Shown piece by piece: positions 51,972 through 61,178 of a DNA stretch of 64,000 bases. The DNA lies in the IMG/VR virus record IMGVR_UViG_3300017991_000100, positions 1 to 64,000 of that record; one strand, given 5' to 3'. The position numbers and the translations under genes were made by a program. The stretch comes from a virus. Below the pieces are notes generated by a model. It was not told the origin of the DNA. It was given only the letters and a program-made list of their open reading frames with translations, and searched no databases. How positions within the stretch are numbered: position 1 is the stretch's first letter; every line of letters begins with the position of its first letter.

Positions 51972-52724
51972 ATGACGCGAAAAAAACCAAAAACGTTCAT
52001 CAAGTTGGGGCGCGATTTCGGAAGACACCTTTATGATATGAGAGGAAACGAATTTCGGCTGAATAGAGGGCAATGCCGCGATGTGGGCGAATTGTTGGCC
52101 GACTTCATTTACTTCGCTCTTCAGAACAAGATTGATGTGTACATTGATGATGTCGGCAGGCTTGCCATTACAGCGATTCACTCTGCTGTATTTACTGATG
52201 AGCAATTAGAAAGAATAGTAAAAGACAATATCGATAATTTAGAAAATGTTAATATTTCAAAAGAAGCGAAAAAACTTGGTTTGGTAAAAAATCTATTTCA
52301 TGGCACTTATTGGTCGACGTGGGAAGTCTCATTCAGTACTTCAAGAGTGTTTCGAGCGACGATGTTTCGTCGATATGGTTTTCCATCGGAAGAAGACTGT
52401 AAACGTTTTAAGGTAATGAAACGTGCAAAAATAACGGCTTGGGATAAACCATACTTTGATCCCGCATTGCGAAGACATTATGAGGGAAAAAGAGAGCCGC
52501 TTCCTAGAACCGTCAACAGGATCAAAGGGCAGGCGAAGAGAGTTCTGCGCGAACAGAAAGAGAAGGCTGTGCGCAAAGGGATTCCGGTAGAACAGACTCC
52601 GGTTGACGAGATGACTGAAGTGCAGCGTTGGTATGATGAGGCGCAAACGGCAGAAGCGGCGGAAGCGGCTCAAGGGGTTTCTCCGATTCGATTCGATGAC
52701 AATAAAGAAGAACAGGAAGACTGA
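51972..52724 (+). CDS. Unknown 250-residue protein before UvsX
   Basis: Start at ATG 51972, weakly supported by GATG; the frame is continuous. N-terminal KLGRDFGRHLYDMRGN, then LLADFIYFALQNKIDVYIDD, a helical middle, and a basic, then acidic Ala/Glu-rich C-terminus. AT-rich patch around 52200-52300. No family recognised. UvsX starts on its stop codon, so the two are translationally coupled. Confidence 0.7.
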   Translation: MTRKKPKTFIKLGRDFGRHLYDMRGNEFRLNRGQCRDVGELLADFIYFALQNKIDVYIDDVGRLAITAIHSAVFTDEQLERIVKDNIDNLENVNISKEAKKLGLVKNLFHGTYWSTWEVSFSTSRVFRATMFRRYGFPSEEDCKRFKVMKRAKITAWDKPYFDPALRRHYEGKREPLPRTVNRIKGQAKRVLREQKEKAVRKGIPVEQTPVDEMTEVQRWYDEAQTAEAAEAAQGVSPIRFDDNKEEQED

Positions 52725-54070
52725 TGAAGGTGAAGAAAAAGACATCTGCCAAGAAAAGCAGCGGTACGCCAGATCAGATTCTTACGATAGACAACTATGG
52801 CGATTTTTTGGGAGAAGTTCAGCAGATGATCAACAAGGATTATGCTGGTATTTCAACTCAGAAATTCAGCAAAATCGATTTCGTTGGCACTGGAAACGCG
52901 GCATTTGATTACATCATCAGCAATCGAATCGTGGGGGGTGGTTGGCCGTTAGGGCGCATTGTTGAAGTGTATGGCGACAATGCGAGCGGAAAAAGCTTGA
53001 TGGGCTCGTTGGCTTTGATCGCCGCTCAAAAAGGGTGGGTCAATTTCCATGACGGGACGCCGTCAATGCCCGGTGTCGGGCTGCTTTTGGATGTCGAATT
53101 GTCGTTCAACCCTGAGTTCTTCTTTCAGTTGGGTGGTGATCCTGAATTGCTGATGGTTGCCGATCGGCATAAGCCGCTGAAGGGTTCGACGGAAGTAGGC
53201 GAAGAAGGATCGAAAAAGAAGCTGAAGGTGCCGAAAGACGCTGACGGCAATGAGCCGCTATATGTTGAGGCGGTATATGAAATTCTTGAGAAATTCATGT
53301 TGACGGTTCGTGCTCAGCATCCGAAGGTTCCGATCGTCATCGTTTGGGACTCTCTTGCGCAGACTCCTACGGCATACGAGTTGGCCAAAGGCGTTCGTGC
53401 TGTCGATTACGGAAAGCGCGCTCAGCGTCACAGCGCGGCCATGCGGCGAATCAGGGAAATCGTCAAGAAGACGAATTCGCTGCTGTTCATCATCAATCAA
53501 CTTCGACACACGATGGCGATGTTCGGTCCAGACAAGGAGTCTGTCGGCGGTGAAGCGATCAAGTACGCGGCCGATTTGAGGATTCATCTCAAGAAAGGCA
53601 AGCGCATCTATTATGCGGGAAGTTCAAGCACTACGCTGAAGAACATTTCGGGCGTGCAGATGCGGACGCAGGTGGAGAAGACAAGGTTCACTCCTCCGTT
53701 CCGAGAGATTCTGTCGAACTTGTTCTATCGCAGCGGGCTTGATGCTTTTTCGGGCGTCTATGACGCTTGGACCGATTGGTTCCGTGACAGCAACGGCGTC
53801 TTCACTCAAGAATTGTCTCAGGAAGGAAAGCCGAAGTCGGGCTATTGGCTTTATAACGGTCTGCCTGACAACAGGCTGGAAGAGCCGATTCCGTTCGGGC
53901 GCAAGACGTTCATGGACATGCTTCGTGAACGATCAGAGCTGCATGGATTTTATCAATCATCCTTCGATGACGAATCGGAAAGTGTTTCCGTTCAAGAGGA
54001 AGACGAAGACGGTGAAGAGGAAGTCGCTGTTGAAGAAAATGAAGAGACAACCGGCGATGACGCCTTTTGA
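52724..54070 (+). CDS. uvsX: RecA/UvsX recombinase
   Basis: 448 residues. Walker A GDNASGKS (residues 85-92), Walker B IVIVWDSLAQTP, and a RecA-type loop segment LFIINQLRH followed by SVGGEAIKYAADLRIHL. Pairs homologous DNA for recombination-dependent replication and repair. The insertion with GEEGSKKKLKVPKDADGNEP (residues about 160-185) is unusual. The last 40 residues are very acidic and end in TTGDDAF. It is coupled to the gene before it; the clamp follows. Confidence 0.92.
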   Translation: MKVKKKTSAKKSSGTPDQILTIDNYGDFLGEVQQMINKDYAGISTQKFSKIDFVGTGNAAFDYIISNRIVGGGWPLGRIVEVYGDNASGKSLMGSLALIAAQKGWVNFHDGTPSMPGVGLLLDVELSFNPEFFFQLGGDPELLMVADRHKPLKGSTEVGEEGSKKKLKVPKDADGNEPLYVEAVYEILEKFMLTVRAQHPKVPIVIVWDSLAQTPTAYELAKGVRAVDYGKRAQRHSAAMRRIREIVKKTNSLLFIINQLRHTMAMFGPDKESVGGEAIKYAADLRIHLKKGKRIYYAGSSSTTLKNISGVQMRTQVEKTRFTPPFREILSNLFYRSGLDAFSGVYDAWTDWFRDSNGVFTQELSQEGKPKSGYWLYNGLPDNRLEEPIPFGRKTFMDMLRERSELHGFYQSSFDDESESVSVQEEDEDGEEEVAVEENEETTGDDAF

Positions 54071-54102
54071 AACGACTTGAGATAGAAATGGAGAGAAGCA
54101 CC

Positions 54103-55524
54103 ATGACCGCAACAAAGATCACCATGAAGCAGGCTTTTTTGAAGAGCATCCTGAAGGACATTTCGGCGGCGGTCAAGGCGTCCGCCGTCTATGATCTGTA
54201 CAAGATGACGTTTATCGAAGTGCAGAACGGTGCCGTCAAGATTTGGGCGCAAGGGCCGGAAAGTTCTTTGCTGCACGTCATTCGAGAAAGCGAAGACTTC
54301 GCCATCAAACATGACTCTGAGGTTCCGTTGACGGTGGGTCTTGATTCGAAGGCGTTTGAGTCGTTCGTCAAGTCTTTGCCTTCCGGCACTTTGGTTATGA
54401 CCATCACGGACAAGGTTGAGCTGAGATGCCGCAATACCGTTTTCACTTTGCGTCCAAAAGACGACATGGAAGTGAATGCGCCTACGTTGAAGATTGAACA
54501 GCGCAAGCTGAATTTGAACAGGTTCGGCGACTTCGTCAAGGGCTTGCACGCGATCAAAAACGCGATCAGTCCGAATTCGGAGCGAGTCTGTGCAAGAGGC
54601 GCTTTGATCTATTGCGACGATGACAACAGGCTTTCCTTTGCCGCAATGGATGGCGGTCCCTTCATTGCTTGCTATACGGCATCCTTGATCGATGAGGATC
54701 AGGATGCGTTGGAGCAAAGCAATTTTTTGGCAGCCGGTCAAGAAAACGGAATCCTGATGCCGTTCTCTTTCGTCGAGTACATGACGAAGCAGACGGAAAT
54801 CAAGAACATTTCTATGGGGATCAGCGGCCAAGGCTTGTTTGAAGCGGCGTTCGGACTTGAGAACAGTTCAGTCAAGTTCACGACGCGCATCCTGCAAGAA
54901 GAGTTTCCTTCCTTGGGCAAGTTGACTCAGATCTTTGAAGAGGAAGGATACAATGTTATTCGGTTGAATGCTCAATCGCTGCTCAAGATTGCGAACCGTG
55001 CGAAGCTTGTCAGCGACATGTGGGGCAAGATCGGGTTTAAGCTTGATTCTGGTCAAGGAAGACTGCTTGCGTTTTCTCACGATATGGCAAGGATCAATCA
55101 GTTCAATGAATGGATCGGAATCGAGATGGTTGAAGACTGCGACGATGAAGTCGACGAACAGTGGTTCAACATCGATACTGTCATCAATGTTCTGAAGGGT
55201 CTTGAAGCCATGGCAAATCTTGGCGATTGCGATGGAGCAGAGTCGTTCCAAGATCTTTCAGTATGCGTCAAAATGTATACAATCAACAATAATATGCAGT
55301 TGATTTTCTACTATGATGCCGCTGACGAAGAGACGGAAGAAAGCGGAAACGAAGAGGGGCAGGAAGAACAACAGGAAGCGTACGAAAAGGAAATCAGGCA
55401 TCGTTCGTACATCATTTCTCAGTATGTGCCGCAGAGCAATGATTACGAAACAGAAGAAGACGAAGAAGACGAATCGCCGAGTCTAGTGAAAGTGGAGAGA
55501 GAAAACGACAAAATCAACTTCTGA
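54103..55524 (+). CDS. DnaN-like sliding clamp
   Basis: 473 residues from ATG 54103 behind GAGAGAAG. Beta-clamp layout of repeated domains: a first helix and strand (FLKSILKDISAAVKASAVYD, FIEVQNGAVKIWA), LTVGLDSKAFESFVKSLPSG with LVMTITDKVELRCRNTVFTL, and later elements (ILMPFSFVEYM, DSGQGRLLAFSHDM). It is longer than DnaN (about 370), with a terminal acidic region rich in Glu/Gln/Asp and the tip ENDKINF. It should tether the C-family polymerase. The assignment is by fold pattern and therefore less certain than the polymerase. Confidence 0.65.
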   Translation: MTATKITMKQAFLKSILKDISAAVKASAVYDLYKMTFIEVQNGAVKIWAQGPESSLLHVIRESEDFAIKHDSEVPLTVGLDSKAFESFVKSLPSGTLVMTITDKVELRCRNTVFTLRPKDDMEVNAPTLKIEQRKLNLNRFGDFVKGLHAIKNAISPNSERVCARGALIYCDDDNRLSFAAMDGGPFIACYTASLIDEDQDALEQSNFLAAGQENGILMPFSFVEYMTKQTEIKNISMGISGQGLFEAAFGLENSSVKFTTRILQEEFPSLGKLTQIFEEEGYNVIRLNAQSLLKIANRAKLVSDMWGKIGFKLDSGQGRLLAFSHDMARINQFNEWIGIEMVEDCDDEVDEQWFNIDTVINVLKGLEAMANLGDCDGAESFQDLSVCVKMYTINNNMQLIFYYDAADEETEESGNEEGQEEQQEAYEKEIRHRSYIISQYVPQSNDYETEEDEEDESPSLVKVERENDKINF

Positions 55525-55544
55525 TCATTCTTTATCATATCATC

Positions 55545-57134
55545 ATGTTCACAATTCTTGCAGACAATGTGGTTGGGCGTTTCGTCAAAAAAGACGGAAC
55601 GCCAGTCAAGCCGAAAGAGCGCGGCAAGCAAAATCTGATCGTGATGGGGATCGTTCCTGATTTGGTGTTCCATCGTTATCGCATGATGATAGATAACATA
55701 CACTGGAAGCGTCAAGTAGTTGGACGAAAGATCAGTCCATATCGAAATTTCGTTTCGGCCGAAACAGGAACGTTCGGCATCGGTCTGCTTGGATCGATTC
55801 TTCAATACATGAACGAATTGGGGCTGCAATACAATTTGATCGACAAGCGTGTTCAGTTTCCGGTTTCCGCCGATGAAATCACTGCAGACATGTTTGGGAC
55901 GGAGTATAAGCTTCGCCCTTATCAAGTCGACGCGACCAAAATATGCGTCAATTTTCAGAACGGCATTGTAAAGAAGCCGACAGGATCGGGAAAAACTATC
56001 GATCTTGCCGCATTGGCAATGGCGTTCAACAAGAAGCTGGAAAACGGGAAAGCCGCCAAGGTTTTGGTGTTGATGGATCAGAAGGGAGGGGCCAGACAGA
56101 CGGTCAAGCAGTTCATCCGATATGGGATCGATCCCAAAGACATTGTCTGCGTGGTCGGACAATCGAAGTCTCCGAAAGATGATCCGTACAAGTGGAACGA
56201 AGAGCGTTTGGATCGATGTCCGATCATCATTGCAATCAGGCAGATGTTCAAGACGCTCAAGAAAATCATGAACAAGTTCGATGTCATCTTGATGGATGAG
56301 TGTCACCATGCGTGTTCGAAAGAGAATCGCAGTCTGTTGAAAGCCGCCAAGCGTGCGCGTGTGCGGATCGGATTTTCGGGGACGCCATACACGGGAGACA
56401 ATGAGCGGGATGTCTGGCGCATGAGTCTGTTCGGCCCGATCATCTACGAGATTCCGACGCGGGATCTGGTAGAGCAAGAATATTTGTCGAAGCCGTTCAT
56501 CAAGATGATGCTGGTCAGGCGACGTGATGCGGCCATGTTTGCCGCGAACGGCTATCGTGAAATCTATCAAACGGGCATCATCAACTATGACATGCGGAAT
56601 TTCCTCATCACTCGTCTGTCACGCGGGCTGATAGGCAAGACGCTCATTTTGTTTCTGCGTGTCGAACATGGTGACATTTTGATGCATAAATACGGTTTAG
56701 GCGGAAGACCGGCAGTGAACCGCACGAATCCGTTTGAGATCTACAATAAGCGAGAAGACAATTCTCAAGTGCACGTTCCGAAACAGTTGCTGTGGTATCT
56801 CGATGGAGATTGGAGCGTGCGCAATCGTGAGCGGGTTCTGAAATCGTTCAACAAGCAGAACCATGCGATTTTGATGGCCAGTCCGATTTTTGACGAATCG
56901 ATCGATCTTCCGGGCATGAACAACCTGATCATTGCTGGCGGTGAGAAGAGCTATGTCAAGACGATTCAACGTTTAGGCAGGGCTCTTCGACCGAACAACA
57001 GCGGGGTGGTTCATGTGTTCGATTTCTTTGATAAAAGCCATGAGATTTTGGAGCGTCACGCGGGCACACGGAAAGAGATTTGGGTAGCGGAAGGACATGA
57101 TGTGCAGGTCGTCATGATTCAGAAGGTGAGCTGA
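55545..57134 (+). CDS. uvsW: UvsW-like SF2 helicase
   Basis: 529 residues. Motif I KKPTGSGKT (residues about 143-151), motif II MDECHHAC (about 250-257), motif III GFSGTPYTG, and motif VI QRLGRALRP (about 475-483), the DExH set of UvsW, which processes branched recombination and origin intermediates. The N-terminal 110 residues form a small domain ahead of RPYQ, as in T4 UvsW. Twenty bases after the clamp gene; the next gene starts on its stop codon. Confidence 0.9.
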   Translation: MFTILADNVVGRFVKKDGTPVKPKERGKQNLIVMGIVPDLVFHRYRMMIDNIHWKRQVVGRKISPYRNFVSAETGTFGIGLLGSILQYMNELGLQYNLIDKRVQFPVSADEITADMFGTEYKLRPYQVDATKICVNFQNGIVKKPTGSGKTIDLAALAMAFNKKLENGKAAKVLVLMDQKGGARQTVKQFIRYGIDPKDIVCVVGQSKSPKDDPYKWNEERLDRCPIIIAIRQMFKTLKKIMNKFDVILMDECHHACSKENRSLLKAAKRARVRIGFSGTPYTGDNERDVWRMSLFGPIIYEIPTRDLVEQEYLSKPFIKMMLVRRRDAAMFAANGYREIYQTGIINYDMRNFLITRLSRGLIGKTLILFLRVEHGDILMHKYGLGGRPAVNRTNPFEIYNKREDNSQVHVPKQLLWYLDGDWSVRNRERVLKSFNKQNHAILMASPIFDESIDLPGMNNLIIAGGEKSYVKTIQRLGRALRPNNSGVVHVFDFFDKSHEILERHAGTRKEIWVAEGHDVQVVMIQKVS

Positions 57135-57874
57135 TGGGCGCAATTACCATTTCCCGTGTTGCTTTGGATTGGGAATTGAGTGCGTGGGATGTCCGCGTTT
57201 ATCTGGCTTCGATTTGGTATAGTCATTTCTACTTGATTTGTTATGACGAAAACAGGATGTTCTTGCCTGCCCGTACCGATCCGCGCGTTCACCAAAATTG
57301 GAAGCATTTCGAAGGCGCGGTAAGAAACTCCGATAAAATGAACACAAGTGTTTATCGTTATTTTCAAGTGCTGTTCTATCGGCTGCAAGACGATCGGCAT
57401 GATTGGCGCGTTTATCCCGTGATGCTGACGACTGCGTGGGCGATCAATCGATACGCGGCGCTGTTCAGCGTGATCCCGCAGCAACAGACGGCTCGAAGTG
57501 AAGCGCAAGGATATCTTGAATCCGTGCGTGTCGGGCGTCATTTTTTGCAACGGGTCATGAAGAGCATCAATCAAAATTGGGAGTATCCAAGAGACTTGGA
57601 AAAAGTCTTGCGCTATTCAAAGTCGAATGCTCTTCAGCCGCTTTGCCTGACTTGGATCGATCAAGGCGCATTGACTAGGGCATATATTGCATTATCTTTT
57701 GAATTTTACAGGGTTTATCATTCTCTTCCTCATGACTTAAAAATCGAGTACGTTGATGAAATTGAGCTTGACAACATCAATAAACGTATGATCAATTTAA
57801 TACCATCAGGAGAGTTGCAGACCGCTGCTGGAACACAACAAATCATGAACAGGAGCATGTGGAATGTCGGATGA
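57134..57874 (+). CDS. Unknown 246-residue protein
   Basis: TGATG overlap with UvsW. Rich in Tyr, Trp and Arg and largely helical (WELSAWDVRVYLASIWYSHF, YPVMLTTAWAINRYAALFSV). AT-rich patch at 57675-57830. No family recognised. Coupled position suggests a replication or recombination accessory. Confidence 0.7.
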   Translation: MGAITISRVALDWELSAWDVRVYLASIWYSHFYLICYDENRMFLPARTDPRVHQNWKHFEGAVRNSDKMNTSVYRYFQVLFYRLQDDRHDWRVYPVMLTTAWAINRYAALFSVIPQQQTARSEAQGYLESVRVGRHFLQRVMKSINQNWEYPRDLEKVLRYSKSNALQPLCLTWIDQGALTRAYIALSFEFYRVYHSLPHDLKIEYVDEIELDNINKRMINLIPSGELQTAAGTQQIMNRSMWNVG

Positions 57875-58487
57875 ACCCAAAGGCGGAAATGAAAAGTCGT
57901 TCGTCAAACAAATTGAAGCTGTGAACGTGAGTCCAAACGAAGCGTTTGAACAATCTGAAGTGGTCGAGATTCGGAGCAAAGCCGAAGACCGTAGAAGCAT
58001 GTCCGAAGAGAACGCTTCGAGAAACCAAGAAGAAGTTCAACGTCTTTCGGAACAGGTACAGTCGGGACAACCATTCCAAGTCGTTGATCCGTCAGGCAAC
58101 CCTTTGATCAATCCCACTACTCAGAAGCCGTTTGAAAGCAAAGCCGAGTTTGATACGTATGTGGCGAATCGCAATGCGCGGCTGCAATCCGCTCTTCAGG
58201 AATTGGCGGAACTGATTCCAAATCATCTGATCGTTCTGCATCCGGGCGGCGTCCTTCACGCTTCTCCGTCTCCGACATCCGAGTTGGCGGTTTTGTGTGA
58301 GATGGCTCAAGATCAGTTCAAGAAAGCAGCGTTCGATACGTTCGGTGCCATGGGGTTCAATTCGAATCCGATTGAAAGCAAGATGGTATTGGAACAGAGG
58401 AAGAGGGCAATGCAGCAGCAAGGCGCTCAATCCGTGGGTCAGCCGCCGCAAGCCGTTCCGACAGGAAGACCGCCGCAGAAAAATTGA
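57864..58487 (+). CDS. Unknown 207-residue protein
   Basis: Overlaps the previous gene by 11 bases. N-terminal 70 residues polar and disordered, then FQVVDPSGNPLINPTTQKPF, a helix-rich middle (ALQELAELIPNHLIVLHPGG) and a Gln/Pro C-terminus. No family recognised. Confidence 0.7.
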   Translation: MSDEPKGGNEKSFVKQIEAVNVSPNEAFEQSEVVEIRSKAEDRRSMSEENASRNQEEVQRLSEQVQSGQPFQVVDPSGNPLINPTTQKPFESKAEFDTYVANRNARLQSALQELAELIPNHLIVLHPGGVLHASPSPTSELAVLCEMAQDQFKKAAFDTFGAMGFNSNPIESKMVLEQRKRAMQQQGAQSVGQPPQAVPTGRPPQKN

Positions 58488-58516
58488 AATAGGAAACACA
58501 GAAGAGAGGAAATGTC

Positions 58517-59503
58517 ATGAATAGAAGCAACCAACCCGAAACCGTGTCGATCGGTATTCCGTCGAGCAATGTCAACGGTGCCGCGCAATCGTCACAGGGA
58601 GAAATCCTGACGCAAGGGGCAAGAGACAAGAAAGAAGCGACCGAGAAAGTGCGCGCACTGTTGGAGCGGTGTAGCGTACTCGGCAAGCCTGCCGCTCAGT
58701 ATGTGTGCGACGTGATGACCGGAGCCGACGAGAATCTGAAGGCAGAGGTTCCGCAGGAGTACGTGACGCATTTGGTTTCTCAAGGCTATATCACTCCGCA
58801 GTTCACAGTGACTCAGGTGGGGCTTGATGCGGGCGTGCCGTTGCGCGTCGAAGAGACGCAAGCGGCCTTTGAACAGGTTCCGGAAGTCCAGAGCACATAT
58901 CCTCAGACGATCGAAGTCGAAGCACAGGAAGTCAACAAGACCGCGCCGCCTTCCCCGAATCTCGCCGCTCAGCCGCAGCAAGCCAATCCTCACTCTGTGG
59001 AAGAGATGATGCGCAAGTTCAATCCGCAATACACGGCTCCTCAAACTGAAGCGGCGTTGATGCAGCAGTTCGGGACTATGTATCACCATTTGGAAAATCC
59101 GCTTTGGCGGAACGTTGAAAATCAGATCATGTTCGAAGAGGTTGTGGATGGTCTGATCAACCGTAATTCAACTTTCGATCAAAACAGCGAGAACACGATC
59201 GATTCAGGCAAGCGCATGCAGATCATGCAGGCGGTGCAGAGAATGATTGCGGAAATCGAACAGTTCGGGGTTCCGCATCTCAGGGCTCTCCATCTGCATT
59301 CGAATCTCATGACTCTGTTCTACAAGAACCGCAGACGACTGCTCATTCCCGACACTCTCAGCGCGGGCATGCGTTCCGCAATCGAATCAAAGATCGGGAG
59401 CATTCAGCAGATCGCGGAATCGTTCAAGGGCGGTGAATCGGGAAACGTCGAAGAGGACGCCGAAAGGAACGGCGTCGAAGAAACCACGAACACGATTCTG
59501 TGA
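58517..59503 (+). CDS. Unknown 328-residue protein
   Basis: ATG 58517 after AGAGAGGAAATGTC. Helical segments (EATEKVRALLERCSVLGKPA, MQIMQAVQRMIAEIEQFGVP) separated by a Pro/Ala/Gln linker around residues 110-160, and a C-terminal acidic tail. No family recognised. Confidence 0.7.
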   Translation: MNRSNQPETVSIGIPSSNVNGAAQSSQGEILTQGARDKKEATEKVRALLERCSVLGKPAAQYVCDVMTGADENLKAEVPQEYVTHLVSQGYITPQFTVTQVGLDAGVPLRVEETQAAFEQVPEVQSTYPQTIEVEAQEVNKTAPPSPNLAAQPQQANPHSVEEMMRKFNPQYTAPQTEAALMQQFGTMYHHLENPLWRNVENQIMFEEVVDGLINRNSTFDQNSENTIDSGKRMQIMQAVQRMIAEIEQFGVPHLRALHLHSNLMTLFYKNRRRLLIPDTLSAGMRSAIESKIGSIQQIAESFKGGESGNVEEDAERNGVEETTNTIL

Positions 59504-59549
59504 TTTTCATGGTTTGGACACGCCTCAAGCGGGCGTTCAAAGGTTCAAA

Positions 59550-60269
59550 ATGAGATTCCAAGACAAGCCGTACCGATACGTTTCAGTATCGAGACTCAAG
59601 ACCTTGTTGCTGTGTGGGTATCGGTACGGCTTTCAGTATTTGGCTGGGAAGCGTGCGCCGCAGACCGCGCCGATGGAAGCCGGAACGATTGTGCACAAGG
59701 CGTTGGAAGAAGGGCGTTTGGAAGGCATCAACAGCGGTCTTGAATTGGCTCAGAGAGCGCAACAGATCATCTCTCCAAAATCTCCCTTCAAATCAATGAT
59801 CCAAACCGTCATTGACGAAACCTTGCCTGCATTCCATCCTGAAACGTTGTGGCGGGACGGACAGAAGACGGAACTTGTCTTGATGGGGGAAACTCCGAAA
59901 AGCAAGACGCCGTTCAAGGTCATCATCGATTTGGTTGACGAGCAAGATCAAGAGGCGATCCTTTGGGATTACAAGACGGACAAGAAGTTCAATGCCAAGT
60001 ATCACTTGTTTCAGGGTTCGGTCTACAAAGCCGTCTATGAACAGCTAAATCCTGGACGTCAGGCGCATTTTGCTCTTTGTCTGCTCAGGCTCAAAAAGAA
60101 GATCCGCTTGAATGTCTGGAAGCCTGAAGAGACTTGGGATTACGTTGAAAAGCTGATTGAGCTGATGCGGCCTGAAAAGCTGTGTCCGAATACGAAATCA
60201 TGCTACGCATATGGCAACCCGTGTCCGTACAGCAACCATTGTCCGCACTACAGATATGGGAAAAAGTGA
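59550..60269 (+). CDS. PD-(D/E)XK nuclease, Cas4/RecB-like, with iron-sulfur-type cysteines
   Basis: 239 residues from ATG 59550 behind AAAGG; the frame extends further upstream into the previous gene without need. VSVSRLKTLLLCGYRYGFQY (a Cys early in the domain), EAGTIVHKALEEG (conserved His), then FKVIIDLVDEQDQEAILWDYKTDKKF with the catalytic D...DxK, and a C-terminal Cys cluster in LCPNTKSCYAYGNPCPYSNHC. The early Cys plus three late Cys match the 4Fe-4S arrangement of Cas4 and AddB. Probably an exonuclease for end processing. Confidence 0.82.
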   Translation: MRFQDKPYRYVSVSRLKTLLLCGYRYGFQYLAGKRAPQTAPMEAGTIVHKALEEGRLEGINSGLELAQRAQQIISPKSPFKSMIQTVIDETLPAFHPETLWRDGQKTELVLMGETPKSKTPFKVIIDLVDEQDQEAILWDYKTDKKFNAKYHLFQGSVYKAVYEQLNPGRQAHFALCLLRLKKKIRLNVWKPEETWDYVEKLIELMRPEKLCPNTKSCYAYGNPCPYSNHCPHYRYGKK

Positions 60270-60300
60270 AGAACGTCAAGGCGTTGGGGGAAAAAAGCCG

Positions 60301-60558
60301 ATGCTGTCGGTTGATCAAGTCATTGAAGAACTGGACAGGATTTCTTCCACAGTCAAAACGTCTGCCGAAGAAGGGGTGAAGGAAGCTTTGGAAGACATGA
60401 GTCCTAGCGAGCGGGCAAAACTGCGTGAGGATCTTGGTTCGAACTTGAGCGACGTTATTGCAAGTCTGAAGCAAGGTCTGACGGAAGTGACTGACGTTAT
60501 TGGCAATTTAGACAAGAAATATCCGTTTCTGAAGGGCAAGCGGAGGAAGCAGAAATGA
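60301..60558 (+). CDS. Unknown 85-residue helical protein
   Basis: ATG 60301 behind GGGGGAAAAAAG; ATG 60256 would overlap the nuclease. Helices with VDQVIEELDRISSTVKTSAE, ERAKLREDLGSNLSDVIASL, ending in basic KGKRRKQK. No family recognised. ATGA overlap with the resolvase-like gene suggests joint function. Confidence 0.65.
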   Translation: MLSVDQVIEELDRISSTVKTSAEEGVKEALEDMSPSERAKLREDLGSNLSDVIASLKQGLTEVTDVIGNLDKKYPFLKGKRRKQK

Positions 60559-61178
60559 AGGGATGGAAGAAAGGCGAGCGGGACGCGGCAAAACTGTTGG
60601 CAGAATGGTGGGGCGTGAAGTTCTATCGTTCACCGGCGTCCGGAGCAATGGCGACCGTGATGGCGGATGCGCTTTCTCCGAATCTTCAGCGGGCGATGAC
60701 CGGCGATATCTATTGTGATGACGAAGAGTTTCCATTCAGCGTGGAAGTGAAGGCGTATGCTCAACTTTCGCTCTACTCTCTGATGACGAATCCGAAGGCG
60801 GATTTGTGGGCGCATTGGGAGCAAGCCAAAGTGCAGGCGATGCGGTTCAAGCAGATTCCAATGCTGATGTTCAAGGAAGACCGCAAATCATTCTTCATCG
60901 CATTCCCTCGATACTTCCTCGAAGAGCTGTTCAAGGTATTGACGGGAAAAACGGCAAGCGCCAAAATCGAACAGATCTATTACATCGATGACCATTCTCC
61001 TCTATGGTCCATGTCGCTGCAAAAAGCGGACATGGTGGTCATGTCATGGAAAGCGTTTTCAGAGGGCTGCTTCAAGAGTGACGTCGTGGAAGCGGCTCTT
61101 GCCTGCCATGAAAAGCGATATGTACTTGGGAAGCCTGATCCTGCGGAAGCACAAGAAGAATCAGATAGTTTGGATTGA
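60555..61178 (+). CDS. Holliday-junction-resolvase-like PD-(D/E)XK nuclease
   Basis: 207 residues. GERDAAKLLAEWWGVKFYRS, an RxPASG turn, then GDIYCDDEEFPFSVEVKAY give the E...(G)DI...ExK metal site of Hjc/RecU-type or VRR-nuclease-type enzymes; the ExK Lys is in VEVKAY. An approximately 100-residue C-terminal part is additional. Would cut four-way junctions or other branched DNA before packaging. Coupled to the small gene upstream. Confidence 0.72.
   Translation: MKGWKKGERDAAKLLAEWWGVKFYRSPASGAMATVMADALSPNLQRAMTGDIYCDDEEFPFSVEVKAYAQLSLYSLMTNPKADLWAHWEQAKVQAMRFKQIPMLMFKEDRKSFFIAFPRYFLEELFKVLTGKTASAKIEQIYYIDDHSPLWSMSLQKADMVVMSWKAFSEGCFKSDVVEAALACHEKRYVLGKPDPAEAQEESDSLD

Noticed and set aside
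59433-59549. N-terminal extension of the Cas4-like nuclease to 59433
   Set aside because: It would lie entirely inside the previous gene and translates to Lys/Arg/Thr-rich shadow sequence; ATG 59550 has a good ribosome binding site and begins just before the conserved domain.
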